Source of the DNA: Thermoanaerobacterales bacterium
GTDB taxonomy: Bacteria; Bacillota; Thermosediminibacteria; Thermosediminibacterales; Tepidanaerobacteraceae
Assembly: GCA_012840135.1 (NCBI GenBank)
Contig: DUMA01000032.1
Location: 103,974 to 167,973, forward strand
Reading direction: 5' to 3'
Length of the DNA stretch: 64,000 nt
A program made the position numbers and the translations under genes. Positions 25,041 through 34,097 of this stretch are shown here, in pieces. The notes beneath the pieces were generated by a model. It made no database searches. It worked only from the letters and a program-made list of their open reading frames with translations, and had not been told where the DNA came from. Numbering within the stretch: position 1 is the first letter of the stretch; each line of letters begins with the position of its first letter.

Positions 25041-25811
25041 TTACTCAAATTCATACGTTGTATAGAGTTTTACTGCATGTTCAAAGAAAAAGCTTTTGTA
25101 TTCATCGGGTATCTGTTTATTGGTTATTACCTTTTTAGCCATTTTCAAGTCTCCCAGCCTGGCAAAGGCTGTTTTATTAAACTTGGTGTGATCCGCGACG
25201 ATGATCACTTCTCTTGATATCTTGGACACTTCCTGCAGGAACAGGGCTTCTTCATATCTGTCCAGAGTATAACCGGTCTCAAAGTTTACGCCTTTGACGC
25301 CTATAAAAGCCTTGTTTATATAGATGCCCTCCAGCGCCTGATGAGCAAACCGTCCCACCAGCATGGAGGTGGATTGTATCAGATCCCCTCCGGACACTAT
25401 TACCTTTATACCCAGAGCGTCTTTCAGCTCCAGGGCTATTAAAAGGTCATTGGTCAGAACCGTGATTTTTTTGTCTTTGATCTTTTTTGCAATTTCAAGG
25501 CAGGTGGTCCCGGGGCCGAGAAATATGGCTTCTCCGTTCTCCACCATATGTGAAGCAATGCTGCCGATCAGTTGCTTGTCCTCAAGGTTTTCATACTCGG
25601 GTTCATCGACAGCGATACTTTTGAAAACCTCCTCATTCAATACAGCCCCACCGTAAGTTTTAATGAGGAAGCCATCCTGTTCAAGCTTATCCAGATCGCG
25701 GCGGATTGTAACTTCTGTTACATCAAAAAGCTTGCTCAGTTCCGATACATCCACCCTTTTTTCTTTAAAAAGTATCTCTTTTATTTTGTTCTGTCGCTCT
25801 ATTGCAAACAT
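25041..25811 (-). CDS. DeoR-family transcriptional regulator of the sugar transporter
   Basis: A 256-residue DeoR/GlpR-type regulator. The N terminus has the helix-turn-helix VSELSKLFDVTEVTIRRDLDKLEQDGFLIKTYGGAVL; the C domain shows the DeoR sensor motifs (FLGPGTTCLE, VLTNDLLIA, VSGGDL, FIGVKGV, ADHTKFNK). It has full family length, unlike the copy at 16852 whose end is altered. It is the first gene ahead of the transporter genes and likely regulates itself and them; operator-like motif C lies in its own promoter region. Confidence 0.93.
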   Translation of the reverse strand: MFAIERQNKIKEILFKEKRVDVSELSKLFDVTEVTIRRDLDKLEQDGFLIKTYGGAVLNEEVFKSIAVDEPEYENLEDKQLIGSIASHMVENGEAIFLGPGTTCLEIAKKIKDKKITVLTNDLLIALELKDALGIKVIVSGGDLIQSTSMLVGRFAHQALEGIYINKAFIGVKGVNFETGYTLDRYEEALFLQEVSKISREVIIVADHTKFNKTAFARLGDLKMAKKVITNKQIPDEYKSFFFEHAVKLYTTYEFE

Positions 25812-25872
25812 CCTATTATCTCTCCATAAATCAGCAAATGTAATTTATAATTATATATATTTTAGCATAATT

Positions 25873-25885
25873 TTCGTTTGTGTGC
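25873..25885. promoter_or_regulatory. Candidate DeoR-type operator, copy C
   Basis: TTCGTTTGTGTGC, about 60 bases upstream of the DeoR start and close to a minus-strand -10-like element (TAAAAT near 25860). It shares TTCGTT..TGT.C with copies A and B. Confidence 0.45.
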
Positions 25886-25907
25886 GATTTATTTTTTTTG
25901 ATAAAAA

Positions 25908-25953
25908 TTTAAGGTGGGATAGATTTTAAATCTCTGTTTGCCCCACCTTAAAC
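25908..25953. terminator. Hairpin, possible terminator
   Basis: TTTAAGGTGGG and CCCACCTTAAA form an 11-bp inverted repeat with a loop of about 22 bases. It separates the hicBA remnant from the DeoR promoter. The flank is A/T-rich but without a clean T tract. Confidence 0.4.
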
Positions 25954-25977
25954 TATTAAAAATCCATTTTTTATTTT

Positions 25978-26082
25978 TCATATTGAGTTCATAAATTCAT
26001 TTACACTAATACCAGCCTGCCTTAATATAGCCCGCAACGTGCCTTTGTATAATATTTTATGATCAGGCACCACAACCTGTGC
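25978..26082 (-). pseudogene. hicA-type toxin remnant
   Basis: The minus strand encodes VVVPDHKILYKGTLRAILRQ followed by AGISVNEF and a stop, matching the C-terminal half of HicA/YcfA mRNA interferases. The N-terminal half with the catalytic His is missing, so it is not functional. Confidence 0.8.
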
Positions 26083-26084
26083 GA

Positions 26085-26238
26085 AAGGTCTTAAAGAGCT
26101 TTTATATATCCATTAATCGCTTCTTTAATATTGATAATAGCTTCTTCTTTAGTTCGACCCTACTTATGCAGCCGGGCAAGCTAGGACATTCTGCTATCCA
26201 AAATCCATCTTATCCGGGAGATATGATTACCTGCCTAA
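26085..26238 (-). pseudogene. hicB-type antitoxin remnant
   Basis: The minus strand reads VIISPG-stop-DGFWIAECPSLPGC, then after a one-base shift GRTKEEAIINIKEAINGYI, a clear HicB N-terminal partial RNase H-like domain. It holds an in-frame TAA and a frameshift. It lies just upstream of the hicA remnant in the same direction. Confidence 0.8.
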
Positions 26239-26386
26239 TCTTATCACCTCTACTACTATTTTAGAACCTTTTTTATTTTATAATTCTATCATAAAAAATA
26301 AAAAAGAAACGGTGTATCATATAAGATTGGGATTAAAAATTTTGTTTTGAATTACGGGAGTCATAATCTGTCAAGTGAATAAAAAA

Positions 26387-27706
26387 TCATTGACTCATAT
26401 ATATGTCGTTCACCCTATCCTGCAAATATATCTTAAAGTATTTCCCTTCTGGAGTTTCTTTATATATTTTATATCCTTCTTCGATGCATGCCGGACAGGC
26501 ATCCCTCGGTATGGAGACAGCGAATATCTCATAGCCCCAGTCGGAGCGGGAATGGATGGTATTCAGGCCGGAGCAGCGGGGACAAACTTTGAACTTCTGC
26601 GTCTGTTCCTCCATGATGCCATCTGTGTCATAATATATATTCCTGATTCTTGCCACATACTCCCGGCCGTTTAATGTTTTTAAAGCATCTCTTGCTATAT
26701 CTTCTTTTTTGCGCCACCGCTGGTAAATGGTTTCGCACAATTTTTTTATATACTCGGTGGTGCGGGGAGATTGCTTAAGCTTCCCCGGATCATAGTCCGG
26801 CTCTTTTACATGGGAGTAATCAAGTCCAGCCATGGCCAGGATGATGCCGAGGTTCACGTACGGAAGGGCCCCTTCAATGGAATACCCGCCTTCCAGGACC
26901 GCAATATCCGGGTTCAACCTGTGGTTTAACTTGGCATAGCCCTGGGCTGTAAAATTCATGTTTGTGATGGGATCCGTGTAGTGGTTGTCCTGGCCGGCAG
27001 AATTCACCACAAGGTCGGGCTTGTATTCTTCCAGTATCGGCATCACGAGGTTGTCCAGCACGTATAAAAAACCTTCTTCACCGGTTTCCGGTGGCAGGGG
27101 TATATTTATATTGTATCCCATGGCTGCAGGACCACCGAACTCGTCTATAAAACCGGTGCCGGGATACAGGGTTCTGCCGTCCTGGTGAAAGGATATATAG
27201 AGGGTGTCCCTGTCATTCCAGTATATGTCCTGGGTGCCGTCTCCATGATGACAGTCGGTGTCTACTATGGCTATTCTCCGGTGGCCAAACCTCTGTCTTA
27301 TGTTTTCCAGCATTAACGCCTCTATATTAATGATGCAAAAGCCTCTATCGCCGAAGACTACCCTCTGGGCATGATGCCCCGGAGGCCTTACTATGGCAAA
27401 GGCTTTATCCACCTCTCTTTCCATAAAGGCTTCCGCCGCTTTGATGGCACCTCCGGCGGAAATGAGATGGGATTCGGTCACCCGGGACGTCACGTCGGGC
27501 ACGCAAAAATGCACCCTCTGAACATCTTTTTCAGTGGCCATGCCTGGATTTATGAATTTTATGCCTTCAACATCGGCTATTCCCTCTTCGAACACCTGAT
27601 CCTGAGTATACAGCAGTCTTTCTTCCCTCTCGGGATGGGTGGAGCTTATGGCCCAGTCAAAAGCCGGGAAAAAAACAAGACCTAGTCTGTTCTTCGCCTT
27701 AAGCAT
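26387..27706 (-). CDS. Histone-deacetylase-fold amidohydrolase with C-terminal zinc ribbon
   Basis: A 439-residue arginase/deacetylase-superfamily enzyme, counted from the ATG at 27706 (GAGGTGG site). Active-site motifs are RPPGHHA (the His pair), DTDCHHGDG (metal ligands), SAGQDNHYTDP (where most relatives have Phe-Asp-x-His) and LEGGYSIEG (catalytic Tyr). After the catalytic domain a zinc ribbon (CPRCSG ... CPAC, about residues 375-415) is added. Bacterial members deacetylate acetylpolyamines, acetoin-related compounds or other amides. Its start overlaps the end of the hydantoinase gene by eight bases, so the two are co-translated. Confidence 0.9.
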   Translation of the reverse strand: MLKAKNRLGLVFFPAFDWAISSTHPEREERLLYTQDQVFEEGIADVEGIKFINPGMATEKDVQRVHFCVPDVTSRVTESHLISAGGAIKAAEAFMEREVDKAFAIVRPPGHHAQRVVFGDRGFCIINIEALMLENIRQRFGHRRIAIVDTDCHHGDGTQDIYWNDRDTLYISFHQDGRTLYPGTGFIDEFGGPAAMGYNINIPLPPETGEEGFLYVLDNLVMPILEEYKPDLVVNSAGQDNHYTDPITNMNFTAQGYAKLNHRLNPDIAVLEGGYSIEGALPYVNLGIILAMAGLDYSHVKEPDYDPGKLKQSPRTTEYIKKLCETIYQRWRKKEDIARDALKTLNGREYVARIRNIYYDTDGIMEEQTQKFKVCPRCSGLNTIHSRSDWGYEIFAVSIPRDACPACIEEGYKIYKETPEGKYFKIYLQDRVNDIYMSQ

Positions 27707-29372
27707 AGTTACCACCTCGCAATTCACATTGCAAGCCGGGCTTTACCTGAGCTCTTATCCTTATGTTCTTGCCGCTGGTATAAAACCCCCGCACCATATT
27801 GAAACACGACTCCTCCGTTATTTCCGGTTCTATTTCGCTGCCTTCGGCTCCCAGTATTGCGGCCTTCTCTTTCAATAGTTCCAGAGCTTTTTGTCGGGCC
27901 ATGTCGAGAGTGAAATTCCTGTCAACTCTATCATAAATTCCCACCTCCGGGACCGAAAGCACTCCTGCTGCTGTATCGGCAAGCAGCGTGATCTCTGCGG
28001 TTATTTTTGCAAGAGCGGCTCCCAACGCATTGGCCACTTCATAGTTTTCCGGGACGCGGCAGGGGAGATTAAACTTCCTCTCCAGCACAGGCGCTATTGC
28101 CCTGGCCGGACCTCCTATTATGGAAACATATTCGGGCTTCAGCTTTTTTCCATACAAAAGTTCTTTTACGGTATATACGGGTCGGCTGTTTATATCTGCA
28201 AGAAGGTTGTCCACCTTTTGTTTAATGATATCTCCCATCTTTTCATATACCGTTTCTGCAGCGGCCATGGCATCCATTCCCATCTGCTCTCCCACTCGTT
28301 TCATAGCTGAAATAGCCTTGCCTTTTTCCCCGAAATTGAGAAGCCCCAGCGCTATCATGGCATCGCTGGGAGTAGGCGCAGGCCCTCCCAGCGCCATGGG
28401 CAACCCTTCCCTCCGGGGACCTATTGTTAACTCCCCCTTTTCTACATGTATGGCGCTGTCCCCTCCCAGGCCGATGGAAACGCTGTATATCGCTCTGACG
28501 AGCGTAGGATATGGGCCTATTGTGATGCCCAGCGGTTCGAATAGCGGAACACCGTCGGCCACAAAGGAAATATCGGTGGTTGTGCCGCCTATATCCAGAA
28601 AGACGGCATCTTTATTGTCCCGGTTGAAAGCGCTGGCTCCCAGTAGGCTGGCAGCCGGTCCCGACAAGACGGTGTTTATCGGGTATTCTCGGGCAGCATC
28701 CAGGCAGATGGTGCCGCCATCTGCTTTCAGCACATTTACGGGAACGTTTATTTTCTTTTTCTCCATCACCTGCTTGAAACTTCCACAAAATCCTTTAAAT
28801 ACGTCGTACACGGCAGAGTTCAGATATGAGGTAAAGACCCTCCGGGGGAAATTGAGCTTCCCTGAAATGGTATGTCCCAAAGTCACCGGGCAAAATTCAT
28901 CTTCCAGCATCCGCTTTATCTGAATTTCATGCATTGGATTTCTAATGGAAAATTTGGTTACAACTGCACAGGCTTTAATGCCATTTTGTCTGAATCGGTA
29001 TGCCGCTTCCCTGATTTCATCGAGTATTATAGGTTTTATCTCCCTCCCCCGATGGTCCACATATCCCGTGATAAAAATATTTTCCTGGCCGCAAGATAAA
29101 AAAGAAGGGTCCATACCCGGACCACTCTCGATGGTCATTCCTACCGGTGCAGTCTTGCCCTCCACTATAGCATTGGTCGATACCGTAGTGCTCAAATTGA
29201 TATGTTCGATGGTTGACATATCTTTGCCCGAAAGCAGGTGATCCAATGCATCCCATATGGAACCAAAGAGATCGGAGCGGTCGGTGAGGGTTTTAGCCAC
29301 ATCTATTATGTTTCCCCTGTCAATGATGGCCGCATCCACATGGGTTCCCCCCATATCCAGCCCCACAATCAA
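27699..29372 (-). CDS. Hydantoinase/oxoprolinase family protein (HyuA-like)
   Basis: A 557-residue ATP-dependent hydantoinase A-type protein. It starts with TTG at 29372, eight bases after GAGGAGG. The actin-like ATP site shows GLDMGGTHVDAAI at the N terminus and LDIGGTTTDISFV centrally, with STNAIVEGK in between. There is no HyuB partner nearby, which is usual for the short free-standing group whose substrates are unknown. The coupled deacetylase-fold gene suggests successive attack on C-N bonds of one compound. Confidence 0.9.
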   Translation of the reverse strand: MIVGLDMGGTHVDAAIIDRGNIIDVAKTLTDRSDLFGSIWDALDHLLSGKDMSTIEHINLSTTVSTNAIVEGKTAPVGMTIESGPGMDPSFLSCGQENIFITGYVDHRGREIKPIILDEIREAAYRFRQNGIKACAVVTKFSIRNPMHEIQIKRMLEDEFCPVTLGHTISGKLNFPRRVFTSYLNSAVYDVFKGFCGSFKQVMEKKKINVPVNVLKADGGTICLDAAREYPINTVLSGPAASLLGASAFNRDNKDAVFLDIGGTTTDISFVADGVPLFEPLGITIGPYPTLVRAIYSVSIGLGGDSAIHVEKGELTIGPRREGLPMALGGPAPTPSDAMIALGLLNFGEKGKAISAMKRVGEQMGMDAMAAAETVYEKMGDIIKQKVDNLLADINSRPVYTVKELLYGKKLKPEYVSIIGGPARAIAPVLERKFNLPCRVPENYEVANALGAALAKITAEITLLADTAAGVLSVPEVGIYDRVDRNFTLDMARQKALELLKEKAAILGAEGSEIEPEITEESCFNMVRGFYTSGKNIRIRAQVKPGLQCELRGGNYA

Positions 29373-29395
29373 TTTGCATGCCTCCTCAATCTTTT

Positions 29396-30307
29396 TTATT
29401 CTCCATAAATTTTTATTTCTGGTTCCAGTTCTACATTAAACTTGTCCATTACCTCTTTTTTTATATGATTTATCAATTTCAGCACATCTTCGCACGTAGC
29501 GTTGTCAATATTGACTATAAAACCGGCATGGAGATCTGATACCATCGCACCCCCTATTCTGTAACCTTTGAGGCCCGCCTTTTCAATGAGATACCCCGCA
29601 AAGCCCCCGGGCGGCCTTTTAAAGGCACTGCCTGCACTGGGCAAGTTCAATGGCTGCTTTTGTTTCCTGCGGGTAAGGTAATCGTCCATTCTGGCTTTTA
29701 TTTCATCATAGACTCCGGGCAAAAGTTCCATCTCCACATTCAGCAAAATCCTGTCTCCTTTTTGAAGCACAGAACGGCGGTACGAGTATCCCAGCTCTTC
29801 TTTTGACATCTCGTAGATATTGCCTTCAAAATCCATTACCCTGACCTTTTTCACCACATCGGCCATTTCTCCGCCATAGGCTCCAGCATTCATTACCACT
29901 GCACCGCCGACGCTGCCGGGAATACCGCTCGCAAATTCCAATCCGCTCAGGCTATTTTCCAGCGCCACGCGGGCTGCTGTCGATACAGCGATCCCAGATT
30001 TGCACATTATTATGTTTTTGTTCACTTCTATGTCATTAAAATTCTGGGCAAGCTTTATCACAACGCCCCGGATACCCCTATCCTTAACTAAAAGATTGGT
30101 CCCGTTTCCCATCACAAAAAAGGGGACACCTTCACTCCTGCAGCATGCCACAATTTTTTTTATCTCCTCAGCATCCTGGGGCAAAACCAGGATATCCGCC
30201 GGGCCACCTATGCGAAAGGAGGTATGGTTTTTCATGGGTTCATTTATTCTGATTCTTTCTTCAGATATAAAACTTTTCAATTTATGGTATAGCAAATCAA
30301 GCTCCAT
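29396..30307 (-). CDS. murB: UDP-N-acetylenolpyruvoylglucosamine reductase
   Basis: A 303-residue MurB of the shorter type lacking the E. coli insertion, counted from the ATG at 30307 (GGGAAGG site). It reduces UDP-GlcNAc-enolpyruvate to UDP-MurNAc with NADPH and FAD. The FAD-binding part has NHTSFRIGGPADIL and VMGNGTNLLV, SGLEFASGIPGSVGGAVVMNAGAYGGE is the core signature, and the C-terminal catalytic segment has LPSAGSAFKRP with the active Ser. It appears monocistronic and not in a mur cluster. Confidence 0.96.
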   Translation of the reverse strand: MELDLLYHKLKSFISEERIRINEPMKNHTSFRIGGPADILVLPQDAEEIKKIVACCRSEGVPFFVMGNGTNLLVKDRGIRGVVIKLAQNFNDIEVNKNIIMCKSGIAVSTAARVALENSLSGLEFASGIPGSVGGAVVMNAGAYGGEMADVVKKVRVMDFEGNIYEMSKEELGYSYRRSVLQKGDRILLNVEMELLPGVYDEIKARMDDYLTRRKQKQPLNLPSAGSAFKRPPGGFAGYLIEKAGLKGYRIGGAMVSDLHAGFIVNIDNATCEDVLKLINHIKKEVMDKFNVELEPEIKIYGE

Positions 30308-30338
30308 TTTACCTTCCCTTCTTAACTTAAAATATTTG

Positions 30339-30580
30339 ATACAGGTGTAAATACTTCGGCGTTTTATGGTTAATGACGGCCAAAGGCACCGTAAAATGAA
30401 GCCAAAGATGTTCTTAAGCTTTAAGCGTTTCCGGCAGAGGTGGCATGTACGCATGCATGATGTTCCGGTATCAAGGCCAGGACGCTGGGCTGCCGGCGTA
30501 ACCCTGCAGAGCAAAGGATAGCGCCAGAACGTCTGGCTGAACGGTCAGGTGCCCGGCCGTTACAACCGTCAAAAACAATT
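30339..30580 (+). repeat. Dispersed degraded repeat, longest copy
   Basis: This copy joins the segment found at 24966-25037 (GGTGTAAA ... TGGTTAATGACGGCCAAAG ... TGAAGCCA) to the segment found at 15147-15240 (CCCTGCAGAGC.AAGGA ... TGGCTGAACGGTCAGGTGCC), so it may be the nearest to a full-length element. No intact ORF is present. It fills the space between murB and the GerW-like gene; nothing else is visible there. Confidence 0.7.
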
Positions 30581-30693
30581 TTTTAAACTCCAAATCAAAG
30601 TATTTATTTCTATATTTTCTGGTCGATTCCTGCATTTATTTCAAAAACCTTACAGTTTTTCTGTTTATATTATATAATTTATTCATGACAATT

Positions 30694-30936
30694 TTAGCTG
30701 ATATTGTTTATTATGTCCAGGGGGTTCTCATCCGGGATTAAATTGTAAAAACTCAAATTGCCATCTTTGTCTATCACTATAAATGCTTTTGGCGAAATGC
30801 TTCCTCCGAAGCCTGTTCCAAAACTTTTAAAACACCCCAGAGTGACGCTTAAAATCGGTATGAACGTAATGTCTTCTACGGTTTTCGGTGGCCCCATAAT
30901 GATCCTGTCAAAGAGTTCGTTTTCCTTAAGTTCCAT
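30694..30936 (-). CDS. GerW (YtfJ)-like spore protein
   Basis: An 80-residue protein with a GGAGGG site before its ATG. The pattern TFIPILSVTLG ... FGTGFGGSISPKAFIVIDKDG matches the core of the GerW/YtfJ spore protein family, including the Gly-rich loop followed by the PxAFxVI strand. It is shorter than typical YtfJ (about 150 residues) and lacks the acidic/Gly-rich N-terminal part. A role in spores or germination is inferred from the family only. Confidence 0.65.
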   Translation of the reverse strand: MELKENELFDRIIMGPPKTVEDITFIPILSVTLGCFKSFGTGFGGSISPKAFIVIDKDGNLSFYNLIPDENPLDIINNIS

Positions 30937-31044
30937 TTTCAGCCCTCCGGTAGCTATCCAATACTCGAGCTGCGTTTCGGCTTTCTTTGAAGTTTTCGCC
31001 GACCGGTAGAATTATTTACCATATTATTGTTTGCCTTCCTTTTT

Positions 31045-32391
31045 TTATTTATTCCACATGTAGGTTGTTATCCCATTATTTGATATTTTCTCTATCTCTC
31101 TTTCGGCATCTTCCAGAGCCTGGGTCGGAGTCTTTTTGGATAGCAGAGCCATGCGCACCTGGCTGGTCAGTATCTCATCTTTTTTATACAAACTATTGAC
31201 TTTCGGTAAAACCACTGCATCGTCGAGAATCATCTTTATCTTTTTCATATTCGGATCTTCTTCTGACACCTTTTGCTGAGCGGTCTTAATTGCAGGAAAT
31301 ACACCGTATTGACCCAGAAGTTGCTGCTCTTTTTCGGAGGTAATGTAACTTAAAAATTCGGCACAAAGGTCTTTTTTTGCCGCATCTTCCTCTCGGAAGA
31401 TACCATAGGCCGAAACAACGGCGAAGGCTTTGGCTCTGTCTTTTCCTTCAGGATAACGGATAATATCGAATTTAAAGCCTTTACCCGCCTTTTCCCTCTC
31501 TTCAAGTACCTTCACCGCCCAGGAACCGGTGGGATAAACCGCAATTTTTCTTTTTTCCGCAAAATCTCCCCAGACAATTTTTTCTTCCAGTGTGCCGTAT
31601 TCTTCCTCTGGCACAACTTTGTATTTTGCGGCAAGATCTACCATTTTCTCCAGTGCTGAAACACCCTCAGGGCTGTTTAAAGCAAATCTTCCGTCATCAT
31701 CAAACACATTTGCGCCATCCATGGTCAGAAATGGCCATGTCGTAAAATTCCCCGGAGATAAAAACAGGTTAAAGCCATAGCAGTCCATTTTACCGTTTCT
31801 ATTCTTATCATAAGTCAATTTCTGCAGGGCTGCTACAAAATCATCAAAACTCCATGCTCCATCTTCGGGAATCTGCATGTTTCTGCTGTCAAAAGCGTCT
31901 TTATTTAAAAAAAGACAGTGGGTGGAAATAAACCACGGAAAACCATAAACCCTTCCCTGATATGATACCGCTTCTATGGCTTTCTCGTCGTATTTTGAGA
32001 TATCTTCCGGTTTGATGTAATCATCCACCGGTTCCAGATAGCCTGCCGATATAAAATCAAAATCCGCCGCCACCGGCGCCATATCCGGAGGTGTACCCGC
32101 AGATGCGGCGGCTTTCAGTTCTATCAAGCCGTATTCCCATTTGAGCCGTCTCAAGTGGATAAAGACACCCGGGTGTTCTTTTTCAAATTCCGAAATTTTC
32201 TTCTCTATCCATCCGAACCTGTCTCCATTTTTGTCCGGCCATCGCGGAAAATCCCACAGGGTGATTACACCCTGCCACGCCTTTTTTTCTTCTTGTTCCA
32301 CACTCTTTTTATCAGACCCGCAACCGGTGAAAGATATTACTAGAAAAATTAAGACAAAGCAATAAAATAGGGTAAATGGCCGCCGGTACAC
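31045..32391 (-). CDS. Orphan sugar-binding lipoprotein (extracellular solute-binding family 1)
   Basis: A 448-residue ABC-transporter binding lipoprotein from the GTG at 32391, seven bases after GGGAGGG; an ATG at 32412 is less well placed. The signal peptide ends in the lipobox FTGC with Cys24. The mature part is a family 1 binding protein (GVITLWDFPRWPDK, GTPPDMAPV, VYGFPWFIS, YPTGSWAV), typical of carbohydrate uptake systems of the maltose/multiple-sugar type. No permease or ATPase genes are adjacent, so it must work with components encoded elsewhere or act otherwise. Confidence 0.88.
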   Translation of the reverse strand: MYRRPFTLFYCFVLIFLVISFTGCGSDKKSVEQEEKKAWQGVITLWDFPRWPDKNGDRFGWIEKKISEFEKEHPGVFIHLRRLKWEYGLIELKAAASAGTPPDMAPVAADFDFISAGYLEPVDDYIKPEDISKYDEKAIEAVSYQGRVYGFPWFISTHCLFLNKDAFDSRNMQIPEDGAWSFDDFVAALQKLTYDKNRNGKMDCYGFNLFLSPGNFTTWPFLTMDGANVFDDDGRFALNSPEGVSALEKMVDLAAKYKVVPEEEYGTLEEKIVWGDFAEKRKIAVYPTGSWAVKVLEEREKAGKGFKFDIIRYPEGKDRAKAFAVVSAYGIFREEDAAKKDLCAEFLSYITSEKEQQLLGQYGVFPAIKTAQQKVSEEDPNMKKIKMILDDAVVLPKVNSLYKKDEILTSQVRMALLSKKTPTQALEDAEREIEKISNNGITTYMWNK

Positions 32392-32462
32392 TATATATCC
32401 CTCCCGAAGCACCTTTTACCCTATTTATATTAGTTTTTTTGTAAGTTTATTCGAATAAAAAG

Positions 32463-33314
32463 TTACTGGTCGACGCTTTTTGTAAGCTCATCGTATGCTT
32501 TCATTATGTTTCTTGTTATTTCTCCCGGCACCCCATCCCCAACTATCTTGCCGTCTATTTTCACGATGGGCATAATTTCCGTCATGGTCCCGGAAACAAA
32601 TACTTCTTCGGCTTCAAATAAATCCTGCAGTGAAAACACTTCTTCGGAACAGTCGATGTTGTTTTCTCTTGCTATTTCTAAGACCACTCCGCGGGTTATC
32701 CCGTGGAGTATAAAGTTGTTGGCGGGATGTGTCAGAAGTTTTTTATTCTTGACTATGAATACATTGCTGCTGGAAGCCTCGGTGACACAGTCTCCCCTGT
32801 GAAATATAGCCTCGTAGGCTCCGGCCTTTTTTGCTTTTTCTTTGGCTATGCAGTTGGCCAGAAGCTGAATGGTTTTAATATTGCATCGGTTCCAGCGCTC
32901 ATCGGGCACCGTAATGCCAGTTACGCCATTTTCATAAAACTCCAGGGGCTGCTCCTTGGCCTCTCTTACAATTACAACCCATGTGCAGGAACTTTCCGTC
33001 GGGAAGGCGTGCTGGCGCGGATACGCCCCTCTTGTAACCTGTATATATACAGAAGCGTCGTTAAACCCGCTTTCTTTTAAAGCCTGCCGGCAAACTTTTT
33101 CCAGTTTATCAAGGCCAAAATCCAGGTTAAGGTATATTTCATCCGCTCCCCTTTTCATACGGGCCAGATGCCGGTCCAAATAAAAGAACCTGCCGCCGTA
33201 TACCCTCACCACTTCATAAATTCCATCTCCAAACTGAAAACCCCTGTCTTCCACCGAAACCCTGGCGTTTTCGTAATCCACCTTTTCCCCGTTTAAATAA
33301 ACAATAGTTGACAT
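32463..33314 (-). CDS. dat: D-amino acid aminotransferase (class IV)
   Basis: A 283-residue fold-type IV PLP enzyme of the D-alanine aminotransferase group. EDRGFQFGDGIYEVVRVYGGRFFYLDRHLARM is the typical N-terminal active-site region (quoted in parts: RGFQFGDGIYE, LDRHLARM), the PLP lysine is in NIKTIQLLAN, and EASSSNVFIV with ILHGITRG forms the cofactor phosphate site. It interconverts D-alanine and D-glutamate with keto acids for cell-wall synthesis. Branched-chain aminotransferase is the alternative; the RxH-type HLARMKRGA segment favours the D-amino acid class. Confidence 0.88.
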   Translation of the reverse strand: MSTIVYLNGEKVDYENARVSVEDRGFQFGDGIYEVVRVYGGRFFYLDRHLARMKRGADEIYLNLDFGLDKLEKVCRQALKESGFNDASVYIQVTRGAYPRQHAFPTESSCTWVVIVREAKEQPLEFYENGVTGITVPDERWNRCNIKTIQLLANCIAKEKAKKAGAYEAIFHRGDCVTEASSSNVFIVKNKKLLTHPANNFILHGITRGVVLEIARENNIDCSEEVFSLQDLFEAEEVFVSGTMTEIMPIVKIDGKIVGDGVPGEITRNIMKAYDELTKSVDQ

Positions 33315-33332
33315 AAAAAGCCCCCCTAAAGT

Positions 33333-34082
33333 TTAAATTTTATTACTGGTCTTATACTCCGGGACTATATCCCGACCCTTAGACTTTAAAAAGGCTATTA
33401 CTTTTTCTGCCGAAGTGTTGAGCACATTTTCTTCAGAAATACCCGCTTCTTTTATTATCCCTAAAGCCTTGTCAGCATTGCCTACATCATAACAAATATG
33501 CGCATCGCTTCCTATAGAGATTTTTGCCCCAAGGGATGCCGCCTTTTTTGCGATCAACAGACAATTTTCTTCGCTGCCGCGGCGGCTTACCGTAAAGGAG
33601 CTGTTGTTTATCTCAATATGTACATTGTACTCTACCGCTGCCTGTACAACCCTGTCTATATCAATGGGGAACTCGGGGTTTCCCGGATGAACGAGCACAT
33701 CCACGTACGGATTTTTCATGGCATTTATGGCGGCCATGGTGTTTTCCTCAACGCTGCCTCCCGGATAGCAAAAGGTATGAAAGCCCGCCAGGACTATGTC
33801 AAGGTTTTTTAAAAATGCTTCCTCCAGGTCCATTTTGCCGTTATAATCCAATATGTTGGCTTCGATGCCTCGGAGTATGTAGACTCCTTCTATCTGCCTT
33901 GGTAGCACCTTTATATTGCCAAAGTGGTAATAGTGGGGCCCGCCCGGCAAGGCAGGACCGTGGTCAGTTATGGCGATCATCTTTAAACCTTTCATTGCCG
34001 CCACGTGCGCATTTTCCACCACGGTGCTGTATGCATGGCCGCTGGCTACAGTATGACAATGAGTATCAACTTCCAAAATCAT
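33333..34082 (-). CDS. PHP-domain phosphatase (YcdX type)
   Basis: A 249-residue single-domain PHP hydrolase. Metal-binding motifs are DTHCHT at the N terminus, ITDHGP, RGIEANI (Glu), AGFHTFC, HPGNPEFP and GSDAH near the C terminus, as in E. coli YcdX, a trinuclear zinc phosphatase. The substrate is unknown. It lies 15 bases downstream of the sugar isomerase gene and 18 bases upstream of dat, so these probably form an operon with hprK. Confidence 0.9.
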   Translation of the reverse strand: MILEVDTHCHTVASGHAYSTVVENAHVAAMKGLKMIAITDHGPALPGGPHYYHFGNIKVLPRQIEGVYILRGIEANILDYNGKMDLEEAFLKNLDIVLAGFHTFCYPGGSVEENTMAAINAMKNPYVDVLVHPGNPEFPIDIDRVVQAAVEYNVHIEINNSSFTVSRRGSEENCLLIAKKAASLGAKISIGSDAHICYDVGNADKALGIIKEAGISEENVLNTSAEKVIAFLKSKGRDIVPEYKTSNKI

Positions 34083-34097
34083 AAATATTCCCCCAGT

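Noticed and set aside
27699..29372. Full ATP-dependent hydantoin utilisation operon (hyuAB)
   Set aside because: Only the A-type protein is present; no B subunit, hydantoin racemase or carbamoylase is next to it.
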